Below the pieces are notes generated by a model. The model made no database searches, was not told the DNA's origin, and saw nothing but the letters and a program-made list of their open reading frames with translations. The position numbers were made by a program, and so were the translations under genes. From Alkalicoccus daliensis (GTDB taxonomy: Bacteria; Bacillota; Bacilli; Bacillales; Salisediminibacteriaceae), in contig NZ_FNIL01000002.1 of NCBI RefSeq assembly GCF_900103955.1, forward strand, positions 204,475 through 268,474: a DNA stretch of 64,000 bases. The letters are read 5' to 3'. The first letter of the stretch is position 1. Each line of letters starts with the position of its first letter. Shown piece after piece: positions 33,853-43,486 of this stretch.

Positions 33853-35826
33853 TTAAGCTTCCTGTTTCTTTTTGCGTGCTCTCTGTACAATAGCGATCAG
33901 CACTAAGAGTACGAGTCCGGTTCCTTCCACAATCAAATGCCCCGGCCAGATAAGCATAATACCGGCCGCAAGGAGCAGTGGTTTTTCGTACCACTTAAAT
34001 GTATTGAAGAAATATCCCATCATCGTCGCACTTATCGCAGCCATCCCGATCAATGCGGTAATCACAAGATAAATGACCGTAAAGAACTCTGCATCGACTA
34101 AAAGCAGCTGCGGGTTGTACACAAAGACATATGGAATAATAAACCCTGCAATGGCGAGCTTGAAGGCGGTCACCCCGGCTTTCATCGGGTTCGCCTTGGC
34201 TATTCCGGCGCCGGCATAAGCAGCTAAACACACTGGAGGTGTAATGTCGGCAACAATACCGAAGTAGAACACGAAAAAGTGTGCTGCGACTTCCGGAACA
34301 CCGAAGTTAATTAATGCAGGTGCCGCCATAGAAGCTGTAACTACATAGTTGGCAGTTGTCGGCAGACCCATTCCAAGCAGGATACAGGCGATCATCGTAA
34401 AGAACAGGAGCAGGAATAAGCTGTCGCCTGCCATCGCAAGCAGTCCGCCTGCGATCCGGCCGCCAAGTCCTGTGAATACTACTGTACCTACGATAATACC
34501 TGCGGTCGCACACGCTGCGATAACAGGGAGGGCGATTTTTGCACCGTCTTCAAACGCCTGAATAATATCTTTCGGCGTTAATCTCGTCTGTTTCTTTATA
34601 TAACTTACGGCAAAGGCTGTACCAATACCAGTGAGCGCTGCGTAGGTCGGCGTAAAGCCGTTTACCAGCATCGTTACAATTAACACAAGCGGCAGCAGCA
34701 GATAGGAATCTTTTAACAGGCCTTTTTTCGAAGGAAGCTGGTCCTTCGGCAGTCCGTGAATCCCATGCCGTTTCGCTTCAAAGTGCGTACCCATGAATAC
34801 CCCAGTGAAATATAAAATTGCCGGAATAATACCAATAATAATAATATCACTGTATGAAACAGTAGAAACATATTCTGCCATGATAAAAGCAGCAGCACCC
34901 ATGATCGGCGGCATAATCTGCCCGCCGGTGGAAGCGGAAGCTTCAGCAGCAGCCGCAAATTCCGGACGGAACTTCGCCCGCTTCATCATTGGGATCGTAA
35001 ACGAACCGGAGGCCACCGTGTTGGCAACGGAGCTTCCTGTAACCGTCCCCTGCATGGCAGACGCAGCAACAGCGGCTTTTGCGGTACCGCCGGTGAAGCG
35101 TCCGGTCAGCCCGAATGCCAGATCGTTAAAATACTGCCCGACACCGGTTTTTGTCAGCATGACGCCAAAGAATAAGAATAAGTATATATACGTGGAGGAT
35201 ATTTGAATAGGTGTACCGAATATCGCGTCGGAAGAGAAAAACAAACGCCTTGATAATCCAGTCCAGTCAAACCCGCCGTGGCCAAAATATGGTATATTCG
35301 TGCCGAATAACCCGTATAAGATTGCTAAAGAACCAATGACAACAATAGGTATCCCGACAGCCCGCCGCGTTGCTTCGAGAAGAAGCACAATCCCTATCGT
35401 CGCAACGATAATGTCGACCGTGGTGAAGCCCATAATTCTGGCTGCACCCGTAATCCAGTCATACCGGAAGAGAATATAATAACTGGCTGCCATGCCGAGA
35501 AATGCAAATACGACATCGTACCAGGGCACGCCGACTTTCTTTTCGCCGCCTCGTTTCAGGGGATAAAGAAGAAAAATAAGTCCCATTGCTGTACCGAGGT
35601 GGACGGCTCCCTGCATAAGAGAGACAAGTGGCCCATTCTGTGGAAAGGCTCTGTAAATATGAAAAGCCGTGAGGGAGACTGCAATAAATGTAATCGCCCA
35701 GGCCCATTTTCCGGTTTTTTGGCGAATAGAAGATTCTTTATCATACTTCGCCAGCATTTCATCTCTTTCTTCATCGGATAGTAAGTCGAGATCTTTCTCT
35801 TTTTCTCTGTCCATCCTGTAACCCAC
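33853..35826 (-). CDS. TRAP transporter permease, fused DctQM type (TAXI system)
   Basis: 657 residues with about 18 membrane segments. The N-terminal DctQ-like part is fused to a DctM part containing GTGVGQYFNDLAFGLTGRFTGGTAKAAV-type and EASASTGGQIMPPIMGAAAFIMAEY stretches, GMGLPTTANYVV and ADITPPVCLAAYAGAGIA. It imports carboxylate-type solutes using the sodium or proton gradient. The matching TAXI binding protein is encoded 176 bases upstream on the same strand, with a hairpin between them. Confidence 0.93.
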   Translation of the reverse strand: MGYRMDREKEKDLDLLSDEERDEMLAKYDKESSIRQKTGKWAWAITFIAVSLTAFHIYRAFPQNGPLVSLMQGAVHLGTAMGLIFLLYPLKRGGEKKVGVPWYDVVFAFLGMAASYYILFRYDWITGAARIMGFTTVDIIVATIGIVLLLEATRRAVGIPIVVIGSLAILYGLFGTNIPYFGHGGFDWTGLSRRLFFSSDAIFGTPIQISSTYIYLFLFFGVMLTKTGVGQYFNDLAFGLTGRFTGGTAKAAVAASAMQGTVTGSSVANTVASGSFTIPMMKRAKFRPEFAAAAEASASTGGQIMPPIMGAAAFIMAEYVSTVSYSDIIIIGIIPAILYFTGVFMGTHFEAKRHGIHGLPKDQLPSKKGLLKDSYLLLPLVLIVTMLVNGFTPTYAALTGIGTAFAVSYIKKQTRLTPKDIIQAFEDGAKIALPVIAACATAGIIVGTVVFTGLGGRIAGGLLAMAGDSLFLLLFFTMIACILLGMGLPTTANYVVTASMAAPALINFGVPEVAAHFFVFYFGIVADITPPVCLAAYAGAGIAKANPMKAGVTAFKLAIAGFIIPYVFVYNPQLLLVDAEFFTVIYLVITALIGMAAISATMMGYFFNTFKWYEKPLLLAAGIMLIWPGHLIVEGTGLVLLVLIAIVQRARKKKQEA

Positions 35827-35957
35827 CTCACTTCATCAAGATCGTTTTATTCCGTACGAATCGATCGAAGAAAAGGTAGGAGCTGCTGCTCCTGCATTTT
35901 CTTCGATGTTCTGTCTCTTGTAACAGAGCAAAGGATCCGCAGGAAATAGGAAAGAAG

Positions 35958-35990
35958 GAGACCGGACGATAAAACGCTTGTCCGGCCTCA
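35958..35990 (-). terminator. partial terminator between the TAXI binding protein and permease genes
   Basis: CCGGAC (35962-35967) and GTCCGG (35980-35985), extended by GAG/CTC. It would stop part of transcription so that the binding protein is made in excess. Confidence 0.5.
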
Positions 35991-36002
35991 TCTTTCAATA
36001 TG

Positions 36003-37124
36003 CTATTCGTCCAGAATACCTGCTTCTTCAAAGTAACGCTCAGCACCTGGGTGCATTGGAAGTCCGTCCGAACCGTTAAGCGCGTCCTCTTCCGTAATTG
36101 CCTCTCCCTGAGGGTGGGCAATATCTCCAGTGTTTTCGAACATTGCTTTTGTGATTTCATAGCCTAGCTCTTCATCAATAGTATCTAAAGAACCAACGAG
36201 AATCGCGTAAGCAGTGATTGCCTGCACGTCCTCTTCCATGAAGTCATAGGAATCACCAGGAATATCAAATGCAGCGTAGCCGCTGTTTTCTTCTACATAA
36301 GCAATACCTTCATCTGTTAGAGATAAAAGCTCTACATCTGCAGAAACAGCAAGCTCTTCAATTCCGCCTGCCGGAAGTCCGAGAAGGCCGAAGGAAGCGT
36401 CAAGCTGTCCATCCTGAATACGGCCCTGTGCATCATCAAAGCCTTCTTCAAAAGCTTCGTAGTCGCCTTCTTCCAGGCCGTACGCCTCAAGAATCAGACG
36501 GGCCGCAGCCTGCGTTCCGCTTCCTGGAGGCCCGATTGCAATAGAAGCACCTTCAAGGTCCGCTACTGTTTCGAATCCGGAATCTGCAGGAACAACAATC
36601 TGCATTACTTCAGGATAAATGTGGCCCATAAAACCAAAGTTATTGATTTCCACGCCTTCAAAATCGCCGTCACCTGTAAGGGCATCAAGCGCTGGAAGGT
36701 GTACCGTCATACCAAGGTCCATTTCTCCCTGGTAAATACTTACGATGTTATCCACAGAAGCACCGGAAGATACCGCACTTAAGTCGAAGTCATCGAAGTT
36801 TTCAATGTTGTTATTGATCGTTGTTGCAATTTCCTGGCCAAGCGGGTAGTACGTACCGCCGGTAGAACCAGTACCAAGCTGCATGTTGCTGATGTCTCCA
36901 GCTTCGCCTTCTTCCCCAGCAGCTGGATCATTTGCGTTTTCGTTCTCATTCACGTCTTCCACAGCGTTGCCGTCTTCACTGTTGTCCACTTCACCGGACA
37001 GGTTGTTGTTGGTAGTTTCGTTGTTGACAGTGTCGTTTCCGGCATTGTCACCATCGTTACCGCAGGCAGCCATGAAAAGCGCAGATGAAATAAGTAAAGC
37101 TGATAAAGATGTTACTTTTTTCAC
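36003..37124 (-). CDS. TAXI family TRAP solute-binding lipoprotein
   Basis: 373 residues from a GTG after AAAGGGGGAATTC. Lipobox FMAAC, then an extreme Asn/Asp/Glu-rich linker of about 60 residues. The TAXI fold starts at MQLGTGSTGGTYYPLGQEIA and includes AVSSGASVDNIVSIYQGEMDLGM, ASIAIGPPGSGTQAAARLILEAYG and SFGLLGLPAGGIEELA. It binds the substrate outside for the permease gene downstream. Substrate may be glutamate or another carboxylate; not determinable. Confidence 0.93.
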   Translation of the reverse strand: MKKVTSLSALLISSALFMAACGNDGDNAGNDTVNNETTNNNLSGEVDNSEDGNAVEDVNENENANDPAAGEEGEAGDISNMQLGTGSTGGTYYPLGQEIATTINNNIENFDDFDLSAVSSGASVDNIVSIYQGEMDLGMTVHLPALDALTGDGDFEGVEINNFGFMGHIYPEVMQIVVPADSGFETVADLEGASIAIGPPGSGTQAAARLILEAYGLEEGDYEAFEEGFDDAQGRIQDGQLDASFGLLGLPAGGIEELAVSADVELLSLTDEGIAYVEENSGYAAFDIPGDSYDFMEEDVQAITAYAILVGSLDTIDEELGYEITKAMFENTGDIAHPQGEAITEEDALNGSDGLPMHPGAERYFEEAGILDE

Positions 37125-37357
37125 TATGAATTCCCCCTTTTCCTTCGTAAGTATAGTAAATACCACAATCTGCGATATTCTCCTTTATTTAATCAGATAG
37201 GAGCAGGATTGTCAAAAGTTTACCTACAGGAAGAAGGGGGTATAGAAACTGTTCTACACTGCACGGAAGCTACACAAGACTGGAACACAGCTCTTTCAGC
37301 AGAGGTGTATCATTCGCTTCTGCTGAATAAAATAGTACAGCAGTCCAAACAGTATTT

Positions 37358-38764
37358 TTACATAAATGCCTCACTTTTTTTCTCGCTGTTGCTATCTTCT
37401 ATTTCTTCACGTATATCTGTGGTAAAGGACATTTTTTTCCACTTCTTTGAATTCCAGCGCCGCAGCATTAGTATGCCCCGGAGCCATTCATCAAGTGTCA
37501 TCGCAATCCAGATGCCGACAAGACCGAATCCGAGCCAGATACCTGCAGCGTAGGAGATGGTAACTGCGACCCCCCACATGGACATAATTCCAATATAGAC
37601 GGGGAATTTCACATCTCCTGCCGCCCGGAGCGCATTAATGACGATCAGGTTAAAGGCGCGTCCAGGTTCGAGAAGAATTGTAAGCAATAGCAGCAGTGAG
37701 CCGAGCTGGATAATTTCCTGGTTGGAAGTGAAAATAGAGAAAAGCTGCTCACTGAATGTAAAGAACATAATTGAAACAAACGTGGAGACGGCAATGCCGA
37801 TCCAAAGACTCCGGAGGCAGCGCTGATAAGCTTCTTCATACCGTTTTTCCCCGATCATATGCCCGATTAAAATCTGCGTGCCCTGGCCGATCGCAATCGA
37901 AAACAGCAGTGCGAACATAATGATATTTAGTGCATACACTCTTGTCGTCAGCGCCACGGTGCCCATCGAAGCAATAAAAATCGTGATCACCATCTGCGAT
38001 CCGTTATACGCCAGATGCTCGCCGGCAGTTGGAACACCGATTTTCAGTAAATCGCGGACTTCTCTTTTCGGGAACGCAGCGATTAAATATTTCCACGGCA
38101 GAAAGTCAGGTGTCCGTTTTAATAGAAGATAAAATAATACAACGGTCCCTAAAGTGCGGCTGGCTGCCGTACTTGCGGCTACTCCCATAACCCCGAGTTC
38201 CGGCGCGCCGAAAGCGCCGAAGATCAGCACGTAATTTCCGAACACATTGAGTAAATTCATGCCGAAGGTGACGTACATTACATCTTTCGTGAAGCCGTGG
38301 CTTTTTAATACAGCACCGATCGTCATAATGACTGCCTGTACAAATGCAAAGCCGCCGACAATCTGCAGGTAAATTAAAGCAGGCTCCATCAGCTCCTGCG
38401 GCAGGTTCATTGCCGTAAGAATCGGACGACCGAAGCCAAACAGCAGCACGCTTAAGAGAAGGCCGGCAATAATATTCATGACAATGGAAACGACAGCTAC
38501 CTGCCCGGCTCCCTGATGATTTTTTGCACCGAGGTACTGGGCGACGAGAATCGTAGTCCCGGTAGCCACAAAACCGAACATGACAATAATAACGCTCATA
38601 ATCTGGTTGGACACTCCGACGGCAGCCACAGCTTCATCGCTGTACTGGCTCAGCATCAGCGTATCTGCATTTCCCATCAGCATATGCAGCATAATTTCAA
38701 TAAAAATGGGCCATGTGAGGGCGAAGAGAGATAATTTTGCAACGTTTTTCTTAGTATGGCTCAT
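37358..38764 (-). CDS. MATE family multidrug/sodium antiporter
   Basis: 468 residues with 12 membrane segments. SLFALTWPIFIEIMLHMLMGNADTLMLSQYSDEAVAAVGV is the canonical first bundle; GVPTAGEHLAYNGSQMVI opens the second. It exports cationic compounds in exchange for Na+ or H+. The start MSHTKK follows AAAGGAGATGCGCC. Single gene. Confidence 0.92.
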   Translation of the reverse strand: MSHTKKNVAKLSLFALTWPIFIEIMLHMLMGNADTLMLSQYSDEAVAAVGVSNQIMSVIIVMFGFVATGTTILVAQYLGAKNHQGAGQVAVVSIVMNIIAGLLLSVLLFGFGRPILTAMNLPQELMEPALIYLQIVGGFAFVQAVIMTIGAVLKSHGFTKDVMYVTFGMNLLNVFGNYVLIFGAFGAPELGVMGVAASTAASRTLGTVVLFYLLLKRTPDFLPWKYLIAAFPKREVRDLLKIGVPTAGEHLAYNGSQMVITIFIASMGTVALTTRVYALNIIMFALLFSIAIGQGTQILIGHMIGEKRYEEAYQRCLRSLWIGIAVSTFVSIMFFTFSEQLFSIFTSNQEIIQLGSLLLLLTILLEPGRAFNLIVINALRAAGDVKFPVYIGIMSMWGVAVTISYAAGIWLGFGLVGIWIAMTLDEWLRGILMLRRWNSKKWKKMSFTTDIREEIEDSNSEKKSEAFM

Positions 38765-39034
38765 GGCGCATCTCCTTTCAGCGGATGGTTCTATTGGAAC
38801 AGTAAGCGTATGATTCAAGTGAGAAACGATGAATAAATGAAAATTCTCTTTATGAAAAACCAGTAAATCGGCTTTTATGTACAGTAAATGCCTTCAAAGG
38901 AGAATACACGTCCGTCCAGCTTTCTTCTATATAATAGGAAACCTGTATTTTTCAAGAATTTTGATAAAAATATGGTTCATCACCACGAAGTGCAGTTGAC
39001 AAGAAAAAATCGAAAAAGATTTTACCCAAAATAA

Positions 39035-39165
39035 CACTGCTTCTGCAGCCAAAGTGGAAATGGGGCGGCTCCGAGGCAAAATTGGCCGACTCGAAGATCC
39101 ATTTTGCCCGACGAACCGGAGGAAGGAATTAGCTGAAGCCGGCCCGCCCGGAAAGCGTCCCTATG
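39035..39165 (-). repeat. B-like intergenic element, rearranged
   Basis: GGCAAAAT and ATTTTGCC form a hairpin around GATCTTCGAG-type sequence, with CACTTTGG and GGAAAGCGTCC at the edges. The order of arm and GGATCTTC is swapped relative to other copies. The rest of 38765-39370 holds no gene. Confidence 0.5.
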
Positions 39166-39370
39166 GACACAAAGGCTGCAATCATCAAAGGGAAAAAATA
39201 ACTATCTGTATTTCACCTACATGTTATGGTGAAGAACTAAAAATATCCCAAAGTTTTCTCCTATAGGACAGATCCGCTCTTAATCTTTTCATAGCTTACT
39301 CGAAAAGATATACTGAACAAAGGAAGAAAAACGAAGCAACATGGACAAAACCGACCTGGAGGAAAAGAAA

Positions 39371-40237
39371 ATGACGTATCTGCTTACAGAAGTACCGCCG
39401 ATGCCTACCTTTATAAAAGCCGGTATTGGAAAGTTTCAGCCCGGCAAGCAGCATTTCTACCGCACCTTTCATTTATTTGATTTTATTTTTGTAAAGGAAG
39501 GAACGCTTTATATAGAAGAAAAAGGAATACAGTATACCTTGCATAGAGGTGATTATCTTATTTTAGTGCCGGGGCGGCTGCACGGGGGGCCAAAGCCGTG
39601 CCAGGTAAAAACGGAATTTTACTGGGCGCATTTTTCGTTTCCGCATGACTTTCATTTGTCTGACCGGCAGGAAGTCGACTGGTCGACGATTTTAAAGAAG
39701 CGCAACACCTTTTTAACGCCTGATGTATTCCAGCTGGCACTGCAGCAGCAGGGAAGCTTCCGCAGGCGGGATCAGGCGATGGCACTTTTTGAAACACTGC
39801 TGCAGCCGAACGCTTCCAACGATCCCGCAGAGCGGATGCGGCAGCAGCTGTATTTTTTCGACTTCCTGATTCACGTGCAGCAGGAATCACTCCAGGTTCC
39901 TTCGAGTGCCCAGCAAGTTGCGCATAAAACGATGAAGTATGTGCAGGAGCATGCACTCGATGAACCATTTCTCGTAAAGAATATGGCAGCGGAACTTCTT
40001 TATCACCCGGATTACATAACCAGATCGATGAAGCGCGTGACCGGGATGACGCCGAATCAGTATATGACGCACCACCGGCTGACACTCGCGAAGGAAATGC
40101 TCCAGCAGGGAGAATATCACCTGCAGGCAGTCGCGCAGGAATGCGGCTTTACCGATGTGAGCTATTTTTCCAGGGTGTTTAAACAGCGGGAAGGAGTTAC
40201 ACCGGGGGAGTACAGAAGACTGAGCGGGAAAAAATAA
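39371..40237 (+). CDS. AraC family transcriptional regulator
   Basis: 288 residues. An N-terminal cupin-like sensing part (FHLFDFIFVKEGTLYIEEKGIQYTLHRGDYLILVPG) is followed by two helix-turn-helix motifs at the C-terminus (LVKNMAAELLYHPDYITRSMKRVTGMTPNQYM; LQAVAQECGFTDVSYFSRVFKQREGVTPGEYR). It likely activates sugar-use genes. It lies 517 bases upstream of the maltodextrin operon on the same strand and may control it. The start is chosen after CTGGAGG; a start 10 codons earlier lacks a site. Confidence 0.92.
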   Translation: MTYLLTEVPPMPTFIKAGIGKFQPGKQHFYRTFHLFDFIFVKEGTLYIEEKGIQYTLHRGDYLILVPGRLHGGPKPCQVKTEFYWAHFSFPHDFHLSDRQEVDWSTILKKRNTFLTPDVFQLALQQQGSFRRRDQAMALFETLLQPNASNDPAERMRQQLYFFDFLIHVQQESLQVPSSAQQVAHKTMKYVQEHALDEPFLVKNMAAELLYHPDYITRSMKRVTGMTPNQYMTHHRLTLAKEMLQQGEYHLQAVAQECGFTDVSYFSRVFKQREGVTPGEYRRLSGKK

Positions 40238-40486
40238 TACGCAGGCAGAGCTTTTGTATAAAAATTTTATGCAGAAGCTTTTTTACGGTGAAAAATTTTC
40301 AGCCTCTATAAAATAAAGTTAGTGAAAGTTTCACAGAATGCGCAACTTTGTTCCTTCATTTGCACAAAGTTTTCCCAGGATAAATCTGATGAAATTTTAT
40401 AGTGAAATTTCTTTCTGAAACGTTGTTATATCAGCACTTGTGAATGAACTATACTAAAAATGGCGAAAAAAAATTTTAAAAAAAGC

Positions 40487-40515
40487 TTGTGTTTATTTAG
40501 GGGAAGTAGTATATT
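40487..40515 (+). promoter_or_regulatory. promoter of the maltodextrin operon
   Basis: TTGTGT (40487-40492), 17 bases, TATATT (40510-40515). It leaves a leader of about 230 bases before malE. Confidence 0.55.
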
Positions 40516-40530
40516 GAATTCAGCAAGTAA

Positions 40531-40690
40531 TGCAAACGATTTCACGGAAACTATCTTCGTGGAATTTTATTTGGAAGCATTATGCAAGCGGTTGTCTTTA
40601 TTTGCAGAGAGAATGTTACATAACGCTATCGTAAGTACAGTGGTGCTATTATTATTTTTCCAGGCTGTGCAAACGGTTACGGTAAGCGTT
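40531..40690 (+). promoter_or_regulatory. three LacI-type operator half-matches in the malE leader
   Basis: TGCAAACGATT (40531), TGCAAGCGGTT (40583) and TGCAAACGGTT (40678) share the pattern TGCAARCGRTT, typical of MalR/CcpA-like sites. A LacI family gene follows the operon. Upstream, GTGAAAGTTTCAC (40322-40334) is a further palindrome. The interval 40238-40754 has no convincing gene. Confidence 0.6.
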
Positions 40691-40754
40691 GTCATTCGCA
40701 TGCAGGAGGAGATAATCTGAAAATGAAATTATCTATCAAGGGGGAAATGAGAAG

Positions 40755-42104
40755 ATGAAAAGAAGTAAATCGCTTATGTTTACACTGGCTATGGTACCTG
40801 CGCTGTCACTTGCACTTGTTGCATGCGGCGGAAATGATGCAGACGGCAACAACGACGCGGGTGGAAATGATAATGCTGCGAATAATGCAGCAGAGAATAC
40901 AGATGACGCAGAAGGAAACAACGCAGAAGGCAATGGCGGAAATGAAGCAGCGGACGGCGAAGCGCCGGAAAAGCCGGAATCCTTGTCTATGTGGGTGAAT
41001 GATGAAGAATCACAGCTCGATGCATATGAAGAAATTGCAGAGCGTTTTACAGAAGAAGAGGGTATTGAAGTAGAAATTATTCCTTATTCTATGCTTGACC
41101 AGACAGAAGGTATGTCACTGGATGGATCAGCAGGACAAGGCGCGGATCTTTTCTTCCAGCCGCATGACCGCTTGGGTGACATCCACCTGCAGGGGCTTGC
41201 AGCAGAGCTTGAATTAACAGATGACCAGCTGGAACGTCTGGAAGGCTATAACGAGGAAGCAGTTACTTCTTTCAGCTATGAAGGAATTCAATACGGTATT
41301 CCGGCAGTCGTGGAAACGTATGCACTTTTCTACAATACAGACCTCGTGCCGGAAGCACCGGAAACAATGGATGACCTGATGGATACAGCAAGAGACCTGA
41401 CGGACGGTGATACTTACGGATTCCTGATGGAAGCAACGAACTTTTACTTTACCTACCCATTCCTGACTGCAGAGGGCGGTTACGTATTTGCGCAGGATGA
41501 AGATGGTGTTTATGATCCGGAGGATATCGGGTTAAATACAGAAGGTGCGGTTGCAGGAGCAGAAACAATTCAAACTTGGTTTGAAGAAGACCTCATTCCA
41601 ACAGGAATTGACGGGGACATCATGAATGGACTGTTTACAGAAGGAAATGCGGGGATGGTAGTAACCGGCCCATGGTCTATTCCAGAATATGAATCTGCAC
41701 TCGGCGACAGCCTGGCTGTAGCGCCGCTGCCGGAACAGGATGGCGAGCGTCTCAGCTCTTTCTCCGGAAATAAAGGCTGGCTCGTAAACTATTACACAGA
41801 GAATGAATACTGGGCAACAGAGCTTGCTTTATTCTTAACAAATGAAGAAAACTCCACAACGTACTTTGAAACTGCAGGAGAACTGCCTGCACACACTGCG
41901 GTGGAAATCGATGATGAGTTCATGGCACCGATCTTCGAGCAGACAGAATATGCGGAGCCAATGCCGAACATCCCTGAGATGACGCAGGTATGGGATCCAA
42001 TCGGAGAAGCAATGGAGTTCATTTCCCAGGGAGATGACCCGCAGGAAGTATTGGACGAAGCAGTAGAACAGATTCGTGAGCAGATCGCGATCTCCGGCAA
42101 CTAA
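40755..42104 (+). CDS. malE: maltodextrin-binding lipoprotein
   Basis: 449 residues. Lipobox LVAC, a long Asn/Gly/Asp/Glu linker (residues 24-75), then the sugar-binding fold: LSMWVNDEESQLDAYEEIAERFTEEEGIEVEI, QGADLFFQPHDRLGDIHLQGL, PAVVETYALFYNTDLVPEAPETMDDL, GNAGMVVTGPWSIPEY, GNKGWLVNYYTENEYWATELALFLT. It captures maltose or maltodextrins for the two permeases downstream. The ATPase (MsmX-like) is not encoded here. The acidic linker fits a saline habitat. Confidence 0.93.
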   Translation: MKRSKSLMFTLAMVPALSLALVACGGNDADGNNDAGGNDNAANNAAENTDDAEGNNAEGNGGNEAADGEAPEKPESLSMWVNDEESQLDAYEEIAERFTEEEGIEVEIIPYSMLDQTEGMSLDGSAGQGADLFFQPHDRLGDIHLQGLAAELELTDDQLERLEGYNEEAVTSFSYEGIQYGIPAVVETYALFYNTDLVPEAPETMDDLMDTARDLTDGDTYGFLMEATNFYFTYPFLTAEGGYVFAQDEDGVYDPEDIGLNTEGAVAGAETIQTWFEEDLIPTGIDGDIMNGLFTEGNAGMVVTGPWSIPEYESALGDSLAVAPLPEQDGERLSSFSGNKGWLVNYYTENEYWATELALFLTNEENSTTYFETAGELPAHTAVEIDDEFMAPIFEQTEYAEPMPNIPEMTQVWDPIGEAMEFISQGDDPQEVLDEAVEQIREQIAISGN

Positions 42105-42178
42105 ATGAAGATGAAGACGAGGGGTTGGAAATGTTAATTTCCAATCCCGACTCTTTTAATGATCAGGAGGACACATTT

Positions 42179-43486
42179 ATGGCAGCAAAAAAAGAACAAG
42201 ACAATAGAGTCCTGGTAAACCCGAAACATAATCCGAAGACAGCGGCGCTGCTCTCGATTATCCCGGGGTTTGGACAAGCGTACAATAAACGATTTATCAA
42301 AGGTGCTGCCTTATTCATTCTCTTTGCTGCTTTTGTTATCGCTGCAATCGATTTTATTACTACTGGTCTGCAGGGCTTGGTAACACTGGGGGAAGTACCG
42401 CGGGAAGATGATTCACGGGTATTTTTAAGTAACGGGATACTGGCACTCATCCTGTCTACATTTTTCCTCGCTTTTTATACGCTGAATATTCAGGACGCGT
42501 TCAAAGACGCAAAGAGAATTCAATTAGGCTGGAAAGTACCAAATATTTCAGAAGGCTTTAAAAACGCATGGGATACAAGCTTTCCATACTTACTCGTAGG
42601 ACCGGGATTAATACTGCTTATTTTCGTTGTCATTTTCCCGCTGCTTTTTATGGTATTTCTCGCATTCACAAACTACAATCTTTACAATGCACCGCCACGG
42701 AATATCCTGGAGTGGGTCGGCTTTGAGAATTTCGTAAATTTATTTGCCATCTCCGAATGGAGAAACACGTTTATTAACGTGCTTTCCTGGACGCTGATCT
42801 GGACATTTGTCGCAACGACACTGCAGATTGCGCTCGCATTATTTCTGGCAACAATCGTCAACGATCCGCGCATTAAATTTAAAAAACTTATTCGCACAGT
42901 GTTCATTTTACCTTGGGCAGTGCCTGCGTTTACAACGATCATTATCTTTTCTGCATTATTTAACGACAACTTCGGTGCGATCAATACGGCGATTCTGCAA
43001 CCGATTTTCGGGATGAGCATTCCCTGGCTGACAGACGCGCTGTGGACGAGAATTGCGATTATTATGATTCAGGTGTGGCTCGGCTTCCCGTTTGTTTACG
43101 CCCTTTTCACCGGTGTGCTGCAGAGTATTTCTGCAGACTGGTATGAAGCGGCCGACATTGACGGCGCAAGCCGCTGGCAGAAGTTCCAGAACATAACATT
43201 CCCGCACGTGATGTTCGCAACGGCACCGCTGCTGATTATGCAGTATTCGTTTAACTTTAATAACTTTAATATCATTTACCTCTTTAACCAGGGGGGCCCT
43301 GCCGTCCGGGGACAGACCGCCGGCGGCTCGGACATATTAATATCATGGATCTATGGACTGACGTTCGAAAACCAGCAGTTTAACATGGCTGCGGCAATTT
43401 CGATTATTCTTGGACTATTGGTCGCAGGCTTTGCCTTCTTCCAGTTCCGTCGTTCACGTTCCTTTAAAGAGGAGGGGACATTCTAA
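42179..43486 (+). CDS. malF: maltodextrin ABC transporter permease (MalF/MdxF type)
   Basis: 435 residues from an ATG after CAGGAGG. An N-terminal extension with two membrane segments (ALLSIIPGFGQAYNKRFIKGA) is followed by the six-helix permease core. The ATPase-contacting EAA loop reads EAADIDGASRWQKFQNITFPH. Its stop overlaps the next start by one base (TAATG). Same length as Bacillus MdxF. Confidence 0.93.
   Translation: MAAKKEQDNRVLVNPKHNPKTAALLSIIPGFGQAYNKRFIKGAALFILFAAFVIAAIDFITTGLQGLVTLGEVPREDDSRVFLSNGILALILSTFFLAFYTLNIQDAFKDAKRIQLGWKVPNISEGFKNAWDTSFPYLLVGPGLILLIFVVIFPLLFMVFLAFTNYNLYNAPPRNILEWVGFENFVNLFAISEWRNTFINVLSWTLIWTFVATTLQIALALFLATIVNDPRIKFKKLIRTVFILPWAVPAFTTIIIFSALFNDNFGAINTAILQPIFGMSIPWLTDALWTRIAIIMIQVWLGFPFVYALFTGVLQSISADWYEAADIDGASRWQKFQNITFPHVMFATAPLLIMQYSFNFNNFNIIYLFNQGGPAVRGQTAGGSDILISWIYGLTFENQQFNMAAAISIILGLLVAGFAFFQFRRSRSFKEEGTF

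Noticed and set aside
40460..40720. An 86-codon frame in the malE leader
   Set aside because: It overlaps the promoter and operator boxes and has no ribosome site; composition is not protein-like.
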